This document shows positions 29,212-37,944 of a stretch of DNA of 64,000 nucleotides, piece after piece (positions within the stretch are counted from its first letter, which is position 1; the number at the start of each line of letters is the position of its first letter). The stretch comes from Anaerotruncus colihominis (lineage in GTDB: Bacteria; Bacillota; Clostridia; Oscillospirales; Ruminococcaceae). A program made the position numbers and the translations under genes. The notes under the pieces were generated by a model that was not told the origin of the DNA, ran no database searches, and was given only the letters and a program-made list of their open reading frames with translations. The stretch spans positions 1,736,001 through 1,800,000 of the forward strand of contig CP102255.1 in assembly GCA_025146135.1 (NCBI GenBank), in the 5' to 3' direction.

Positions 29212-29231
29212 GGGCAGTCGTTCGACTGCCC
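29212..29231 (+). terminator. Hairpin between scfA and scfB, partial attenuator
   Basis: GGGCAGTC-GTTC-GACTGCCC, followed by TGAATTTTC. The U-tract is imperfect, so it may stabilise the scfA mRNA or cut down read-through and raise peptide over enzyme. Confidence 0.5.
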
Positions 29232-29256
29232 TGAATTTTCGTATAAGGAGAATTGC

Positions 29257-30630
29257 ATGATACATAAATATCAATTAAACGGATACAACATTGTCCTTGA
29301 CGTGAACAGCGGAGCTGTTCATGTGGTGGACGAGCTGTTTTATGCGCTTCTGGATTTCTGCGGAAATGGGGAAGCTGTGCCGATGCATTGTCCCAAAGAA
29401 GCCGTAGAATGCCTTTCCAATTGCTGGACGCCTGAAGAAATTGAAGAAACCTATGCGGAGATTACTGCGCTGCGTCAAGCTGATCAGTTGTTTTCATCAG
29501 ATGATTACGGCCGGTTTGCCAAAATGATGACACCTGCGCCGGTCAAAGCAATGTGTCTGCATATTGCGCATGACTGTAATCTTCGTTGTAAGTATTGTTT
29601 TGCTGATACAGGCGAATATATGGGGCATCGTGAGCTGATGTCCCCTGAAACCGGCCGGGCAGCGATCGATTATCTAATCGATCATTCAGCCGGTCGCCAT
29701 AACCTTGAGGTGGATTTATTCGGCGGTGAACCTCTGATGAATTTTGAGACAGTTCGCGAGGTAGTTCGCTATGCCCGATCCCTGGAAAAAAAGCATGGAA
29801 AGTTATTTCGCTTTACGATCACGACAAACGGTATTTTGCTCGATGATGATAAAATTGATTTCATCAATCAGGAGATGTCAAACGTTGTTTTGTCGATTGA
29901 TGGGCGGCGTGAAGTCAACGACCGTGTGCGCTCCCGTGTAGATGGAACAGGCAGCTATGACAGGATCGTCCCAAACTTTCAGAAACTGGTGAGATTGCGT
30001 AAACAAGGACCATATAACCAGTATTATGCACGTGGAACATTCACCAAATATAACAAGGATTTTGCCGAGGATGTGCTTCATTTAAGTGGGCTTGGGTTTG
30101 ATCAGGTATCTGTCGAGCCAGTCGTTTCCGATCCCACAATGCCTTATGCGTTGACTGAGGAAGATCTTCCCGAGCTTGAAAGGGAATACGAGCGTCTCGC
30201 TAAAATCATGATCGACCGTGCCGGAACGCCGGAGGATTTTAATTTCTTTCATTTTATGCTTGATCTCGATCAAGGACCCTGTGCCATCAAACGGCTGCGT
30301 GGCTGTGGCTGCGGCAACGAGTACGTTGCAGTGACGCCATCCGGCGATGTCTACCCATGTCATCAGTTTGTCGGGCACGAGGACTGGAGGATGGGCAGCG
30401 TTTACGATGGTTCGCTCAATCAGGAAATGAAAAAATGTTTTGCAGCCGCGACAGTTTATGGTAAGGAGGATTGCCGTGAATGTTGGGCGAAATTTTATTG
30501 TTCAGGCGGCTGCAACGCGAACAGTATGCAGTATAGCGGCGACATTCTCAAACCGCATAAACTTTCCTGTGCTTTGGAAAAGAAACGTCTTGAATGTGCT
30601 ATTATGATCAAAGCGGCGCTTGCTGATTAG
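29257..30630 (+). CDS. scfB: SCIFF radical SAM maturase
   Basis: 457 residues. N-terminal RRE-like region (MIHKYQLNGYNIVLDVNSG), radical SAM cluster CNLRCKYC at about residues 109-116, FGGEP, and a C-terminal SPASM domain with CGCGNEY, CHQF, CRECWAKFYCSGGC and a last Cys. Forms thioether bonds in ScfA. ATG 29257 after ATAAGGAGAATTGC. Dedicated pair with scfA. Confidence 0.97.
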   Translation: MIHKYQLNGYNIVLDVNSGAVHVVDELFYALLDFCGNGEAVPMHCPKEAVECLSNCWTPEEIEETYAEITALRQADQLFSSDDYGRFAKMMTPAPVKAMCLHIAHDCNLRCKYCFADTGEYMGHRELMSPETGRAAIDYLIDHSAGRHNLEVDLFGGEPLMNFETVREVVRYARSLEKKHGKLFRFTITTNGILLDDDKIDFINQEMSNVVLSIDGRREVNDRVRSRVDGTGSYDRIVPNFQKLVRLRKQGPYNQYYARGTFTKYNKDFAEDVLHLSGLGFDQVSVEPVVSDPTMPYALTEEDLPELEREYERLAKIMIDRAGTPEDFNFFHFMLDLDQGPCAIKRLRGCGCGNEYVAVTPSGDVYPCHQFVGHEDWRMGSVYDGSLNQEMKKCFAAATVYGKEDCRECWAKFYCSGGCNANSMQYSGDILKPHKLSCALEKKRLECAIMIKAALAD

Positions 30631-30651
30631 CAGTAATTAAACAGTTAAACG

Positions 30652-30695
30652 AAAGGCGATATGTAAAGTTTAAAACTTTACATATCGCCTTTTTT
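30652..30695 (+). terminator. Rho-independent terminator after scfB
   Basis: Long perfect stem AAAGGCGATATGTAAAGTTT and its complement, then a T-tract (CCTTTTTTA). Confidence 0.9.
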
Positions 30696-30765
30696 ATGCA
30701 TCAGCATAAATCGTATTCATCCAGCATAACTTTTCTATAAAAGGTCTTATGAAAGGACGATCAAT

Positions 30766-31542
30766 ATGGGATTCAGCGCGGCAGATTTGGACAAGATTAT
30801 ACAACAGCAAAAAAATGTGCGGGGAATCGATGAGGCAAAAAATAAAGAAGGAGCGCAGCCGCCAGTCTGGAATCGGAATGGTGCATTTTTACGGGAAGAA
30901 CCAATGGAAAATGAAACTGGCGCTGTAATGATTCCTATGCGTTCCTTCGTAGCCAATACACGAAATCGCGTCGTTGTCTATTTACTCGGTGTTTTGTTTC
31001 TATTCGGCATGGTGGCTGGCACCTTAATGGTTCGGCATGCCAGCATAGGTACACTTGAAAAATTAAGTATCCTGCTTGGAAGTTACGTAGAACAGCGGCG
31101 AACCCTTGCATTTGCAGGGATTGTAGGTTCGACTTTTTTCTCAATTTTTACAATGCTGGCGATTTTGTTTTTCTGTGGCTTTTGCACGATCGCACAAGTC
31201 GTAATATTTGCAGTTCCTGTTTTTAAAGGACTTGGCTACGGTTTTTCAATCGGTATGCTCTATGCAGAATCCGGAGCAAATGCAATTTGGTATGTATTGA
31301 TTTTGATGCTGCCTATCATGTTTTTAGGAACGGTACTACTGATCGCCGCCGGCCGTTCAGCCTTAGCTCTTTCTGTAACGCTTTTAAGGTCTTCTATTAC
31401 GGCTTCAATTCCAGCAGATCCATTTCGAATCAGACGTTATTGTATAAAGTTTATTATCTTTACAGTGTTTTGCCTTTTAATATCAATATTGGATGCCATC
31501 CTTTCAACAAAATTGGGAAACCTGAGCTTATTCATTTTCTGA
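30766..31542 (+). CDS. spoIIM: Stage II sporulation protein M-like membrane protein
   Basis: 258 residues: a hydrophilic N-terminus of about 65 residues, then five or six membrane spans, with the pattern of the SpoIIM/DUF95 family (first span, large loop, GYGFSIGMLYAES-type motif, two C-terminal spans). SpoIIM is part of the DMP peptidoglycan hydrolase complex in engulfment. The N-terminal extension is longer than in Bacillus. ATG after GAAAGGACGATCAAT. Its 3' end overlaps the convergent xer gene by 15 bp, a neighbourhood also seen in other Clostridia. Confidence 0.6.
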   Translation: MGFSAADLDKIIQQQKNVRGIDEAKNKEGAQPPVWNRNGAFLREEPMENETGAVMIPMRSFVANTRNRVVVYLLGVLFLFGMVAGTLMVRHASIGTLEKLSILLGSYVEQRRTLAFAGIVGSTFFSIFTMLAILFFCGFCTIAQVVIFAVPVFKGLGYGFSIGMLYAESGANAIWYVLILMLPIMFLGTVLLIAAGRSALALSVTLLRSSITASIPADPFRIRRYCIKFIIFTVFCLLISILDAILSTKLGNLSLFIF

Positions 31543-32547
31543 ATTTGACGCTGTAGGACTCCGTCTCTTTTTTCGCGGCGCAACGCTCGACAACGGTGAG
31601 CTTTTCGCCGCTTTTTCCATTTGACGATCGGATATATGCGTATAAATCTCGGTGGTTGACAGACTGGCGTGACCTAAAATCTCTTTTAATACACGGATAT
31701 CTACACCACCATGCTGATACATCAACGTCGCAGCGGTATGACGCAATTTATGCGGCGAATATCCCTGGCCGGCCAATCCAGCCTGTTCAAGGCAGCGAGC
31801 GATAATTTGTTCAACGCGGCGAGGAGAAATGCGCGTTCCACGCGATGAAAGGAACAGGGCGTCTCGATATTTGACATTTGCCGGTGTCATGCGGACGGCT
31901 AAATAGGTTGTCAAAGCTCTTTTACAGGCATCGTTGATATAGACAATGCGTTCTTTGTTTCCCTTACCAAGCAGCCGTATCGTGTCCCCCCGGATGTCCT
32001 GCAAATTGATGCCAACCAATTCAGAAAGACGCATACCACAATTAAGAAATAAAGTGGCAATGCAAAAATCGCGCTCATAGCTTGAAGATTCAATATGTGT
32101 CAGCAGCTCCAGACATTCTTCAAGCGTCAGATATCTTGGTACAGATTTCTTAACGGAAGGCACCTCAAGATTTTCGATGGGATTTATTTTTAAAAGCCCA
32201 GATTTAACCGTCAGGTAATTAAAGAACGATCGCAACGATGAAACCTTGCGGGAGCGCGTTTTTGCATTGTTTTCACGTTCGGAGGCAGCGTAATTAAGAT
32301 ATTGATAGACATCCCCGAGCTTGATCGAAGAAATTGTCTCAAGGGGGATATCTGCAATGGAGACTTGAGAAAATGCGTCGATATCGTCAGGGTCGGCCAC
32401 ATAATGCTTTACACATTTGATATAGCGTAAAAATGTACGCAAATCAATATAGTAAGCATCAACAGTCCTTTTTGAACGCCCTTTGATCGTCAGCATATAA
32501 AACAGAAATTCGCTTAAATAGGATGGGCAATCCGCATAGTCGGCCAT
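31528..32547 (-). CDS. xerD: Tyrosine recombinase, XerC/XerD family
   Basis: 339 residues. N-terminal SAM-like core-binding domain (about 10-115) and C-terminal catalytic domain with Arg in CGMRLSELVG, Lys in GKGNKERIVY, HKLRH, GHASLSTTEIYTHI with the Tyr nucleophile. The C-terminal tail is basic and Ser-rich. No phage genes or att repeats surround it, so a housekeeping dimer-resolution or orphan Xer role is likelier than a prophage integrase. Start ATG 32547 after AAAAGGAGGAAGAATTCT. Confidence 0.85.
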   Translation of the reverse strand: MADYADCPSYLSEFLFYMLTIKGRSKRTVDAYYIDLRTFLRYIKCVKHYVADPDDIDAFSQVSIADIPLETISSIKLGDVYQYLNYAASERENNAKTRSRKVSSLRSFFNYLTVKSGLLKINPIENLEVPSVKKSVPRYLTLEECLELLTHIESSSYERDFCIATLFLNCGMRLSELVGINLQDIRGDTIRLLGKGNKERIVYINDACKRALTTYLAVRMTPANVKYRDALFLSSRGTRISPRRVEQIIARCLEQAGLAGQGYSPHKLRHTAATLMYQHGGVDIRVLKEILGHASLSTTEIYTHISDRQMEKAAKSSPLSSVAPRKKRRSPTASNSENE

Positions 32548-32574
32548 AGAATTCTTCCTCCTTTTACTCCCCTT

Positions 32575-32604
32575 AATTTCGCTAAACTTTTATTTAGCGA
32601 AATT
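32575..32604. promoter_or_regulatory. 12-bp-arm inverted repeat in the xer leader
   Basis: AATTTCGCTAAA-6 nt-TTTAGCGAAATT, perfect arms, 27 nt upstream of the xer start codon. May be an operator or a recombinase site; no U-tract for a terminator of a gene on this side. Confidence 0.45.
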
Positions 32605-32654
32605 ATTTGTTTTTATTTTACAGCTTCCCTTTCCGAATGTCAATACCTATTTCT

Positions 32655-32690
32655 AAAGGAATCCCCGTCGTGTGGCGGGGATTCCTTTTA
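32655..32690 (-). terminator. Terminator after the MacB-like permease gene
   Basis: AAAGGAATCCCC / GGGGATTCCTTT stem with an 10-nt loop, T-rich on both sides, 6 nt past the permease stop on the minus strand. Confidence 0.8.
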
Positions 32691-32696
32691 TGTGTT

Positions 32697-33887
32697 TTAA
32701 TCTGTTCGCAGTGCATCTACCGGACGCATGCGCGCCGCGACGGTCGCTGGATATACGCCAAATATCATTCCAATGCCAACGGTCAATATTATAGAAATCG
32801 CAATCAGCCGCGGATCAACGGAAACCGGGATGTGCAGCAGTATGCACCCGAACCATACCACGAAAAGTCCAGCGCCGACACCGACCATACTGCCAATCAG
32901 AGAGATCGTGAATGCCTCAATTAGGAATTCCAATAGAATGGTTCCTCGTGTCGCACCGAGCGATTTTTTGATACCGATTTCACGTGTCCGCTCATTGACT
33001 GAAACAGTCATTACAGTCATAATTCCCAGGCCCGCTACGACTAGAGATACAGCCGCAATCGATGATAGCACAATTGTAACAATTCCAAGTAAATTATTCA
33101 ATGTGTCTTTTTGTTTCGATATATTTTCTGCTTTAAACCCTCTGTTAATATTATGAAGCCTGTTCACAGAAGCTGTTAATTGTTCTGCGACGGCGTCTGA
33201 GTTGCTGTCATCATGCAAGGTTACTGCAATCTGCTCAAAGGCTTGATCGCCGGTATATCTTTGAATGGTAGTATAAGGCACATATGCAAAGGAAGGGATC
33301 ACATCCCCCACCATTGTCTGCAAGATATTTCCGCCTGAGGCTGCAACGCCGATGATTTCGAGGCGCACATAGCTTCCGCCAATCATCGCATCCAGATATT
33401 TTCCAACAATATTGTCGCGTTTATAAAACATCTGCGCAACGTTTGCATCAATAACACAGACATCAGATGCGCCAGCGATGTCCGCCTCATTCAACAGGCG
33501 GCCATGCTGCGGTTTTAAAGAAATCAACTGGTCGCCTTCACAATCAACTCCCCAAAGCATGGCGTTTGCAACTAAGCCGCGCATACGGATGCTGCTGAAA
33601 TCGACAACCACCGGTGTGGCGCTTTTAACAGTTGGAAGATTACGGATCAGTTCCAGATCGCGCTGATCCATCTTTTGTCTCGTAAATTTCTGATCCGCGC
33701 TCACTGTTAGACTGCCCAAGCCGAGGGAATTAAGCTCATCAGAAATTGTCTGCTTACCAATTTCTCCAATGGAGCCAATCAGAACAACCGAGGCCACTCC
33801 AATCGCAATGCTTGCAATTGTCAGAAAGCTTCGAAATCGTTTTCGGCCAAGATTGCGCAGGCTGCAAACAAAACTATCGAACAGCAT
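32697..33887 (-). CDS. MacB/FtsX-type ABC transporter permease
   Basis: 396 residues: one N-terminal membrane span (FRSFLTIASIAIGVASVVLIG), a large extracytoplasmic MacB_PCD domain, then three C-terminal spans with the FtsX pattern including ERTREIGIKKSLGATRGTIL. Family role: coupling extracellular mechanics to a cytoplasmic MacB-type ATPase in peptide or antibiotic export. No ATP-binding domain is fused and none is encoded nearby. It starts 6 nt after the adaptor gene. Confidence 0.88.
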   Translation of the reverse strand: MLFDSFVCSLRNLGRKRFRSFLTIASIAIGVASVVLIGSIGEIGKQTISDELNSLGLGSLTVSADQKFTRQKMDQRDLELIRNLPTVKSATPVVVDFSSIRMRGLVANAMLWGVDCEGDQLISLKPQHGRLLNEADIAGASDVCVIDANVAQMFYKRDNIVGKYLDAMIGGSYVRLEIIGVAASGGNILQTMVGDVIPSFAYVPYTTIQRYTGDQAFEQIAVTLHDDSNSDAVAEQLTASVNRLHNINRGFKAENISKQKDTLNNLLGIVTIVLSSIAAVSLVVAGLGIMTVMTVSVNERTREIGIKKSLGATRGTILLEFLIEAFTISLIGSMVGVGAGLFVVWFGCILLHIPVSVDPRLIAISIILTVGIGMIFGVYPATVAARMRPVDALRTD

Positions 33888-33893
33888 GACGTG

Positions 33894-34979
33894 TCACTCC
33901 TTCCTCAAATTGATGAGTCCGCCCTCTGTTCCCGCCGCTGCCACATCCGACAGCAAGATATCATTTGGTGAAAGTCCCTCGACCACTTCGACGCCCTCTA
34001 AAAGTTCCATGCCGGTCTTAATCGTCCTGCGTTCAACACGGGCGCCGTCTGCAACATACACATATTCCTCATTGTTTTCGTCCTGTCCTACGGCTTCATA
34101 TGGAACTGTCAACATTGTGCGGCGCATATCTGTCACAATCTGTGCGCGCACTGTAAAGCCAGCTTTCAGATGGTCGTCTGGGTCATCGATGGAAATTTCG
34201 ACATCTACAACCGTTTCCTGCGCGGTTGTACCTGTTTGCTTGCGTGCAACAGGATATATACGGCTGACATGCCCATGATATGTTTTGTCCGGAAACCCTG
34301 TCCCTTCAATGATCGCCTCATCCCCTACCTTGATATCAGAAACATACGACTCCCCTACTGTTACCATTGCCACAAAGCTGCCAGTATCTGATATGGTAAT
34401 TACCGGCTTTGCAGTACGCGACAGCATACCGCTTTTAATTTCAATATCCGTAACAATTCCATCGATTGGCGCGGTGATCACATCAGGAACATAAATATAG
34501 GTATTGGCCTCATTCGCTGCGCTGTTAAGCGCGGCGTAAGCCTGCGCCAAATCATCCAGCGGGCCAAGCTCGGCATCCAATCCAGATGCCTTCAGAGCGG
34601 AATACATTCCAAGTAAATCGGACGTATCCGCCGGCAGTGCTTCAGTGATACCGGATAGCAGAATCGAAGCAGGCACGCTTTGCTGCATGATACTTCGCGT
34701 CGTCTCCGTATCAATAACGGCAAGCACATCATCTCGGACAACACGGTCCCCTACTGATACGTTGACTGTTTGTGCCATTACCGGCGTATCAAGATAGATT
34801 TCCCGAACATTTTGAGCCTCAATGGTCCCCGAAGCGCTGATCCGTTTTTCATATAATGTTTCATTTGGCGTAATACAGGAAACGGTCGGCACCGCACGCA
34901 AAACAATCAACGGAGCAGCCGCAGCCACCCCAAAGGAACCGGCTGCCAAAAGCAGCGCGGCGACACGTTTTAACAACAA
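33894..34979 (-). CDS. MacA-like membrane fusion (adaptor) protein
   Basis: 361 residues from TTG 34979, which lies 8 nt after ATGGGGG and puts the membrane anchor VAALLLAAGSFGVAAAAP at the N-terminus; an ATG at 35039 would add 20 residues in front. Biotinyl-lipoyl-like and beta-barrel domains are suggested by GTIEAQNVREIYLDTPVMAQTVNVSVGDRV and the C-terminal GTGFPDKTYHGHVSRIYPVA and VDVEISIDDPDDHLKAGFTVRAQI. Links outer-facing permease to the envelope. Operon with the permease. Confidence 0.85.
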   Translation of the reverse strand: MLLKRVAALLLAAGSFGVAAAAPLIVLRAVPTVSCITPNETLYEKRISASGTIEAQNVREIYLDTPVMAQTVNVSVGDRVVRDDVLAVIDTETTRSIMQQSVPASILLSGITEALPADTSDLLGMYSALKASGLDAELGPLDDLAQAYAALNSAANEANTYIYVPDVITAPIDGIVTDIEIKSGMLSRTAKPVITISDTGSFVAMVTVGESYVSDIKVGDEAIIEGTGFPDKTYHGHVSRIYPVARKQTGTTAQETVVDVEISIDDPDDHLKAGFTVRAQIVTDMRRTMLTVPYEAVGQDENNEEYVYVADGARVERRTIKTGMELLEGVEVVEGLSPNDILLSDVAAAGTEGGLINLRKE

Positions 34980-35238
34980 AATAAAACCCCCATAACGGCG
35001 ATGCCAGAGACTTATCTGAAAATAGTGAATAATGACCAATTTTCAGACAAATCCCTGATCCCGGAAATAACCGAGGTTAGTGTTTGCCGTTACAGGGATT
35101 TTATGCGAACTTTGAGAACTGGAATCCACCTGTTCTCAACCGTATGAATCGATGCAAACTGGTTAATATAATGCCTGCATTTGAAATTTGCAAAGTCCGG
35201 CGTATGAGATACGTCCGGGCAGCGGGAGGGTATGTATC

Positions 35239-35418
35239 ATGGCAAAAGAACGAAAAATGCGTCTCATTCCCTGCGACAAAGATTGCTATTATCAGCAGCA
35301 GGGCTACTGTTCCCTTGATGAAATCGGCTACATTACCAATTGCGAAGGCAATGGCTGCGGCTATTTTACACGCACCGACCCTTATGCAGATCTATCGGAT
35401 GACCGCGATCGCCTGTGA
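35239..35418 (+). CDS. Small cysteine-rich protein of unknown function
   Basis: 59 residues with Cys at CDKDCYYQQQGYCSLDEI and NCEGNGCGYF: six cysteines in a C-x3-C-x6-C...C-x4-C style pattern fit for a metal site. ATG 35239 after GCGGGAGGGTATGTATC. Similar short proteins recur in Clostridia without known function. Its last 27 bases overlap the 3' end of convergent radA. Confidence 0.7.
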   Translation: MAKERKMRLIPCDKDCYYQQQGYCSLDEIGYITNCEGNGCGYFTRTDPYADLSDDRDRL

Positions 35419-36780
35419 CAGATTTTGCACGCCAATCAGATTTAAATCCGGCATATCGCGCGCGTCGACCATTGAAACACAGTGGCGAGGAATCACACAG
35501 GTCGTAAAACCAAGCCGGTATGCCTCGCTGACACGCTGTTGAATGCTACCAACAGAGCGCACCTCTCCGGCCAATCCAATTTCACCAAAGGCTGCCAGAT
35601 CATCTGGAATACATTTATCCAGCAGATTTGATACAAGCGCCATTGCAACCGGCAGATCAGCGGCCGGTTCATCCAGCCGCAGACCGCCGACCACATTGAT
35701 ATAGGCGTCGAGCGTACCAAAAAAATAACCTCCGCGCTTTTCCAGCACTGCAATCAACAGCGCCGCGCGGTTATAATCAAAACCGGCCGCTTGACGGCGC
35801 GGCGTACCAAAGCCTGTCTTGGAGACAAGCGCCTGAACCTCCGCGAGAATCGGACGCGTCCCCTCCATAACACAGGCCACGCATGTTCCGGAGACGTTTT
35901 TCGGACGGCCTGAAAGCATCATCAAGGAAGGATTCGGTACCTCGCGCAGACCTTCCTGTCCCATTTCAAATACACCGATTTCATTGGTGGAACCATAGCG
36001 GTTCTTGACCGCTCGCAAAATTCGGTAATTTTGATGGCGTTCACCTTCAAAATAGAGGACGGCATCAACCATGTGTTCAAGCATCTTTGGCCCGGCGATC
36101 GCGCCGTCCTTGTTGACATGGCCAACGATAAACACTGGAATCTCTGCACTCTTTGCAATTCCGATCAAAACTTGCGTACATTCACGAATCTGAGTAACAC
36201 TACCGGCCGATGAAGTTAACGCAGTAAGATTCATCGTTTGAATGGAATCGATCATCACAACATCCGGCGACAGCTTTCGAACTGTTTCCAAAACATTTTC
36301 GACATCTGTCGTAGCCGAAATATAAAGATTGTCGCTTTCCACCCCGAGCCGGTTTGCACGCAGCTTGAGCTGCCGCGCGCTTTCCTCGCCCGATACATAT
36401 AGAATTTTCAAACCACCGCAGAGATACTGACAGATTTGCAGCAGAAGCGTTGATTTACCGATCCCAGGATCTCCGGAAAGCAGCATCACTGAGCCGGCGA
36501 CGATCCCACCGCCAAGCACACGGTCAAGCTCCCCGACCCCGGTCTTATATCGCTGGCTGTCATCGGATGATATATCAGACAGACGCGCCGCCTGTGCTGC
36601 GGCACGTGGTACGGCGGGAGCTGCTGAAACCGCACGCGTTTTTGGCGCTGCAACCTGCTGCCGCACCTCCTCGACCAGTGAATTCCATTCGCCGCAGTCC
36701 GGGCAGCGTCCGTACCATTTTACACTTTCATAACCGCAGCTCTGGCAGACATATACGCTTTTGTTTTTTGTGACAGCCAT
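35392..36780 (-). CDS. radA: DNA repair protein RadA
   Basis: 462 residues. N-terminal C4 zinc finger (CQSCG...CPDCG), RecA-like core with Walker A GDPGIGKST, the RadA-specific KNRYGSTNEIG motif, and a C-terminal Lon-like domain. Works in recombination branch migration. Start at ATG 36780 gives the family's usual MAxxK beginning; an ATG six codons upstream is possible. Confidence 0.96.
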   Translation of the reverse strand: MAVTKNKSVYVCQSCGYESVKWYGRCPDCGEWNSLVEEVRQQVAAPKTRAVSAAPAVPRAAAQAARLSDISSDDSQRYKTGVGELDRVLGGGIVAGSVMLLSGDPGIGKSTLLLQICQYLCGGLKILYVSGEESARQLKLRANRLGVESDNLYISATTDVENVLETVRKLSPDVVMIDSIQTMNLTALTSSAGSVTQIRECTQVLIGIAKSAEIPVFIVGHVNKDGAIAGPKMLEHMVDAVLYFEGERHQNYRILRAVKNRYGSTNEIGVFEMGQEGLREVPNPSLMMLSGRPKNVSGTCVACVMEGTRPILAEVQALVSKTGFGTPRRQAAGFDYNRAALLIAVLEKRGGYFFGTLDAYINVVGGLRLDEPAADLPVAMALVSNLLDKCIPDDLAAFGEIGLAGEVRSVGSIQQRVSEAYRLGFTTCVIPRHCVSMVDARDMPDLNLIGVQNLSQAIAVIR

Positions 36781-36815
36781 TGATTCCCATTCCTTCATAG
36801 ATTACATTATCTTTT

Positions 36816-36844
36816 ACTTTATGACGGAATGGCTATTCTGTCAA
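36816..36844 (-). promoter_or_regulatory. Promoter of radA
   Basis: Minus-strand TTGACA (36844-36839), 17-nt spacer, TAAAGT (36821-36816), about 36 nt before the radA start. Confidence 0.75.
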
Positions 36845-36955
36845 GTCCTTACAGGGTGCGCGTTATCTGAATGAAGAAGCAAAAAAGTGGGAAACACGCG
36901 TTCTATCGCTGCAAATTTGCCTGTGATCGCGGTGCATCCACAGTGCATGAAGCTT

Positions 36956-37738
36956 TTATGCCATGGCCGAGCGCGGATCAAACTCCCATACGACCTGTTT
37001 GGTACCTTCCGGTGGTTTTGTACGTCCTGGGGAATTCAGATATTCACACACACCAGTAAATACTGCAAACGCTATCCGCTTCTGATAATCCGCGTTAACC
37101 AACTTATATGCGTCATCCGGATTTGATAAAAAGCCGCACTCGACCAAAAGTGCTGGAACTGGCGCATTATAAATCAGATATACACTATCTGTACACGGCT
37201 TGCTTTTACGTGTATTTTCCGGCTGAAGCATTTCAATTAAATTAGCCTGCATAATCTCTCCTAAAAGCTGACTTTCAGGATTTTTAGGGCCGTAAAAGAC
37301 CTGTGCGCCAAAGTATTTTGACTGTGTAAATTTATTTTGATGGATACTGATGAAAATACAGTTATCATATGTTTTCATCAGATCAAATCGATTGTGAATA
37401 TCAGAATTTTTCTTTTGCCGTGTTGTGGTTGCTGTCTCATCGTTAAGTGCGATATCTCTGTCACGCGTCAGAATAGCATCGTATCCATTGATTGTAAACA
37501 AATCATAGAGCTTTAATGCGATTGAAAGATTGATGTCCTTTTCCACAATCCCATCTACGCCAACGGCTCCACCATCAAAGCCGCCATGACCCGCATCAAT
37601 AATGATGGTCGGCGGCGCTTCAAAGGCCTCGAATGATGGCGAAACTGCAGTAATAGACCGAATGGAATAGCGAGCCAGCGCAAACGCCGTCAGCATAAGT
37701 AAAATAACCGCCGCGGCTGTGGATTTTTGGACTTTCAT
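36956..37738 (-). CDS. cwlD: N-acetylmuramoyl-L-alanine amidase, CwlD-like
   Basis: 260 residues: N-terminal membrane anchor (AAAVILLMLTAFAL) and Amidase_3 domain with zinc ligands in IIDAGHGGFDGGA, VEKDINL and SIHQNKF, plus LVECGFLSN. CwlD acts in muramic-lactam formation in spore cortex. Start ATG 37738 lies 7 nt after GGGGG; the ATG two codons upstream is too close. Confidence 0.8.
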   Translation of the reverse strand: MKVQKSTAAAVILLMLTAFALARYSIRSITAVSPSFEAFEAPPTIIIDAGHGGFDGGAVGVDGIVEKDINLSIALKLYDLFTINGYDAILTRDRDIALNDETATTTRQKKNSDIHNRFDLMKTYDNCIFISIHQNKFTQSKYFGAQVFYGPKNPESQLLGEIMQANLIEMLQPENTRKSKPCTDSVYLIYNAPVPALLVECGFLSNPDDAYKLVNADYQKRIAFAVFTGVCEYLNSPGRTKPPEGTKQVVWEFDPRSAMA

Positions 37739-37850
37739 ATGCATACCCCCGTTCCAATTTATGCGAATTATCGGGGGATTTATACCCTATGGCGGACATG
37801 TCATCATTTCAGACAGCCCGCTAATACGCAAATAACGCATAGTACGATAT

Positions 37851-37884
37851 AAAAAAATCAGTTGCCAAAGCAACTGATTTTTTT
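37851..37884. terminator. Bidirectional terminator between cwlD and the sugar ABC ATPase
   Basis: AAAAAAATCAGTTG-CCAAAG-CAACTGATTTTTTT, poly-A/T on both sides. On the minus strand it lies 60 nt past the ATPase stop. Confidence 0.85.
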
Positions 37885-37944
37885 CAGGCAGCGCAGGCAC
37901 AGCCCGCGCATCGTCCTGGCCATAATGCGGTTATTTTGCTATTC

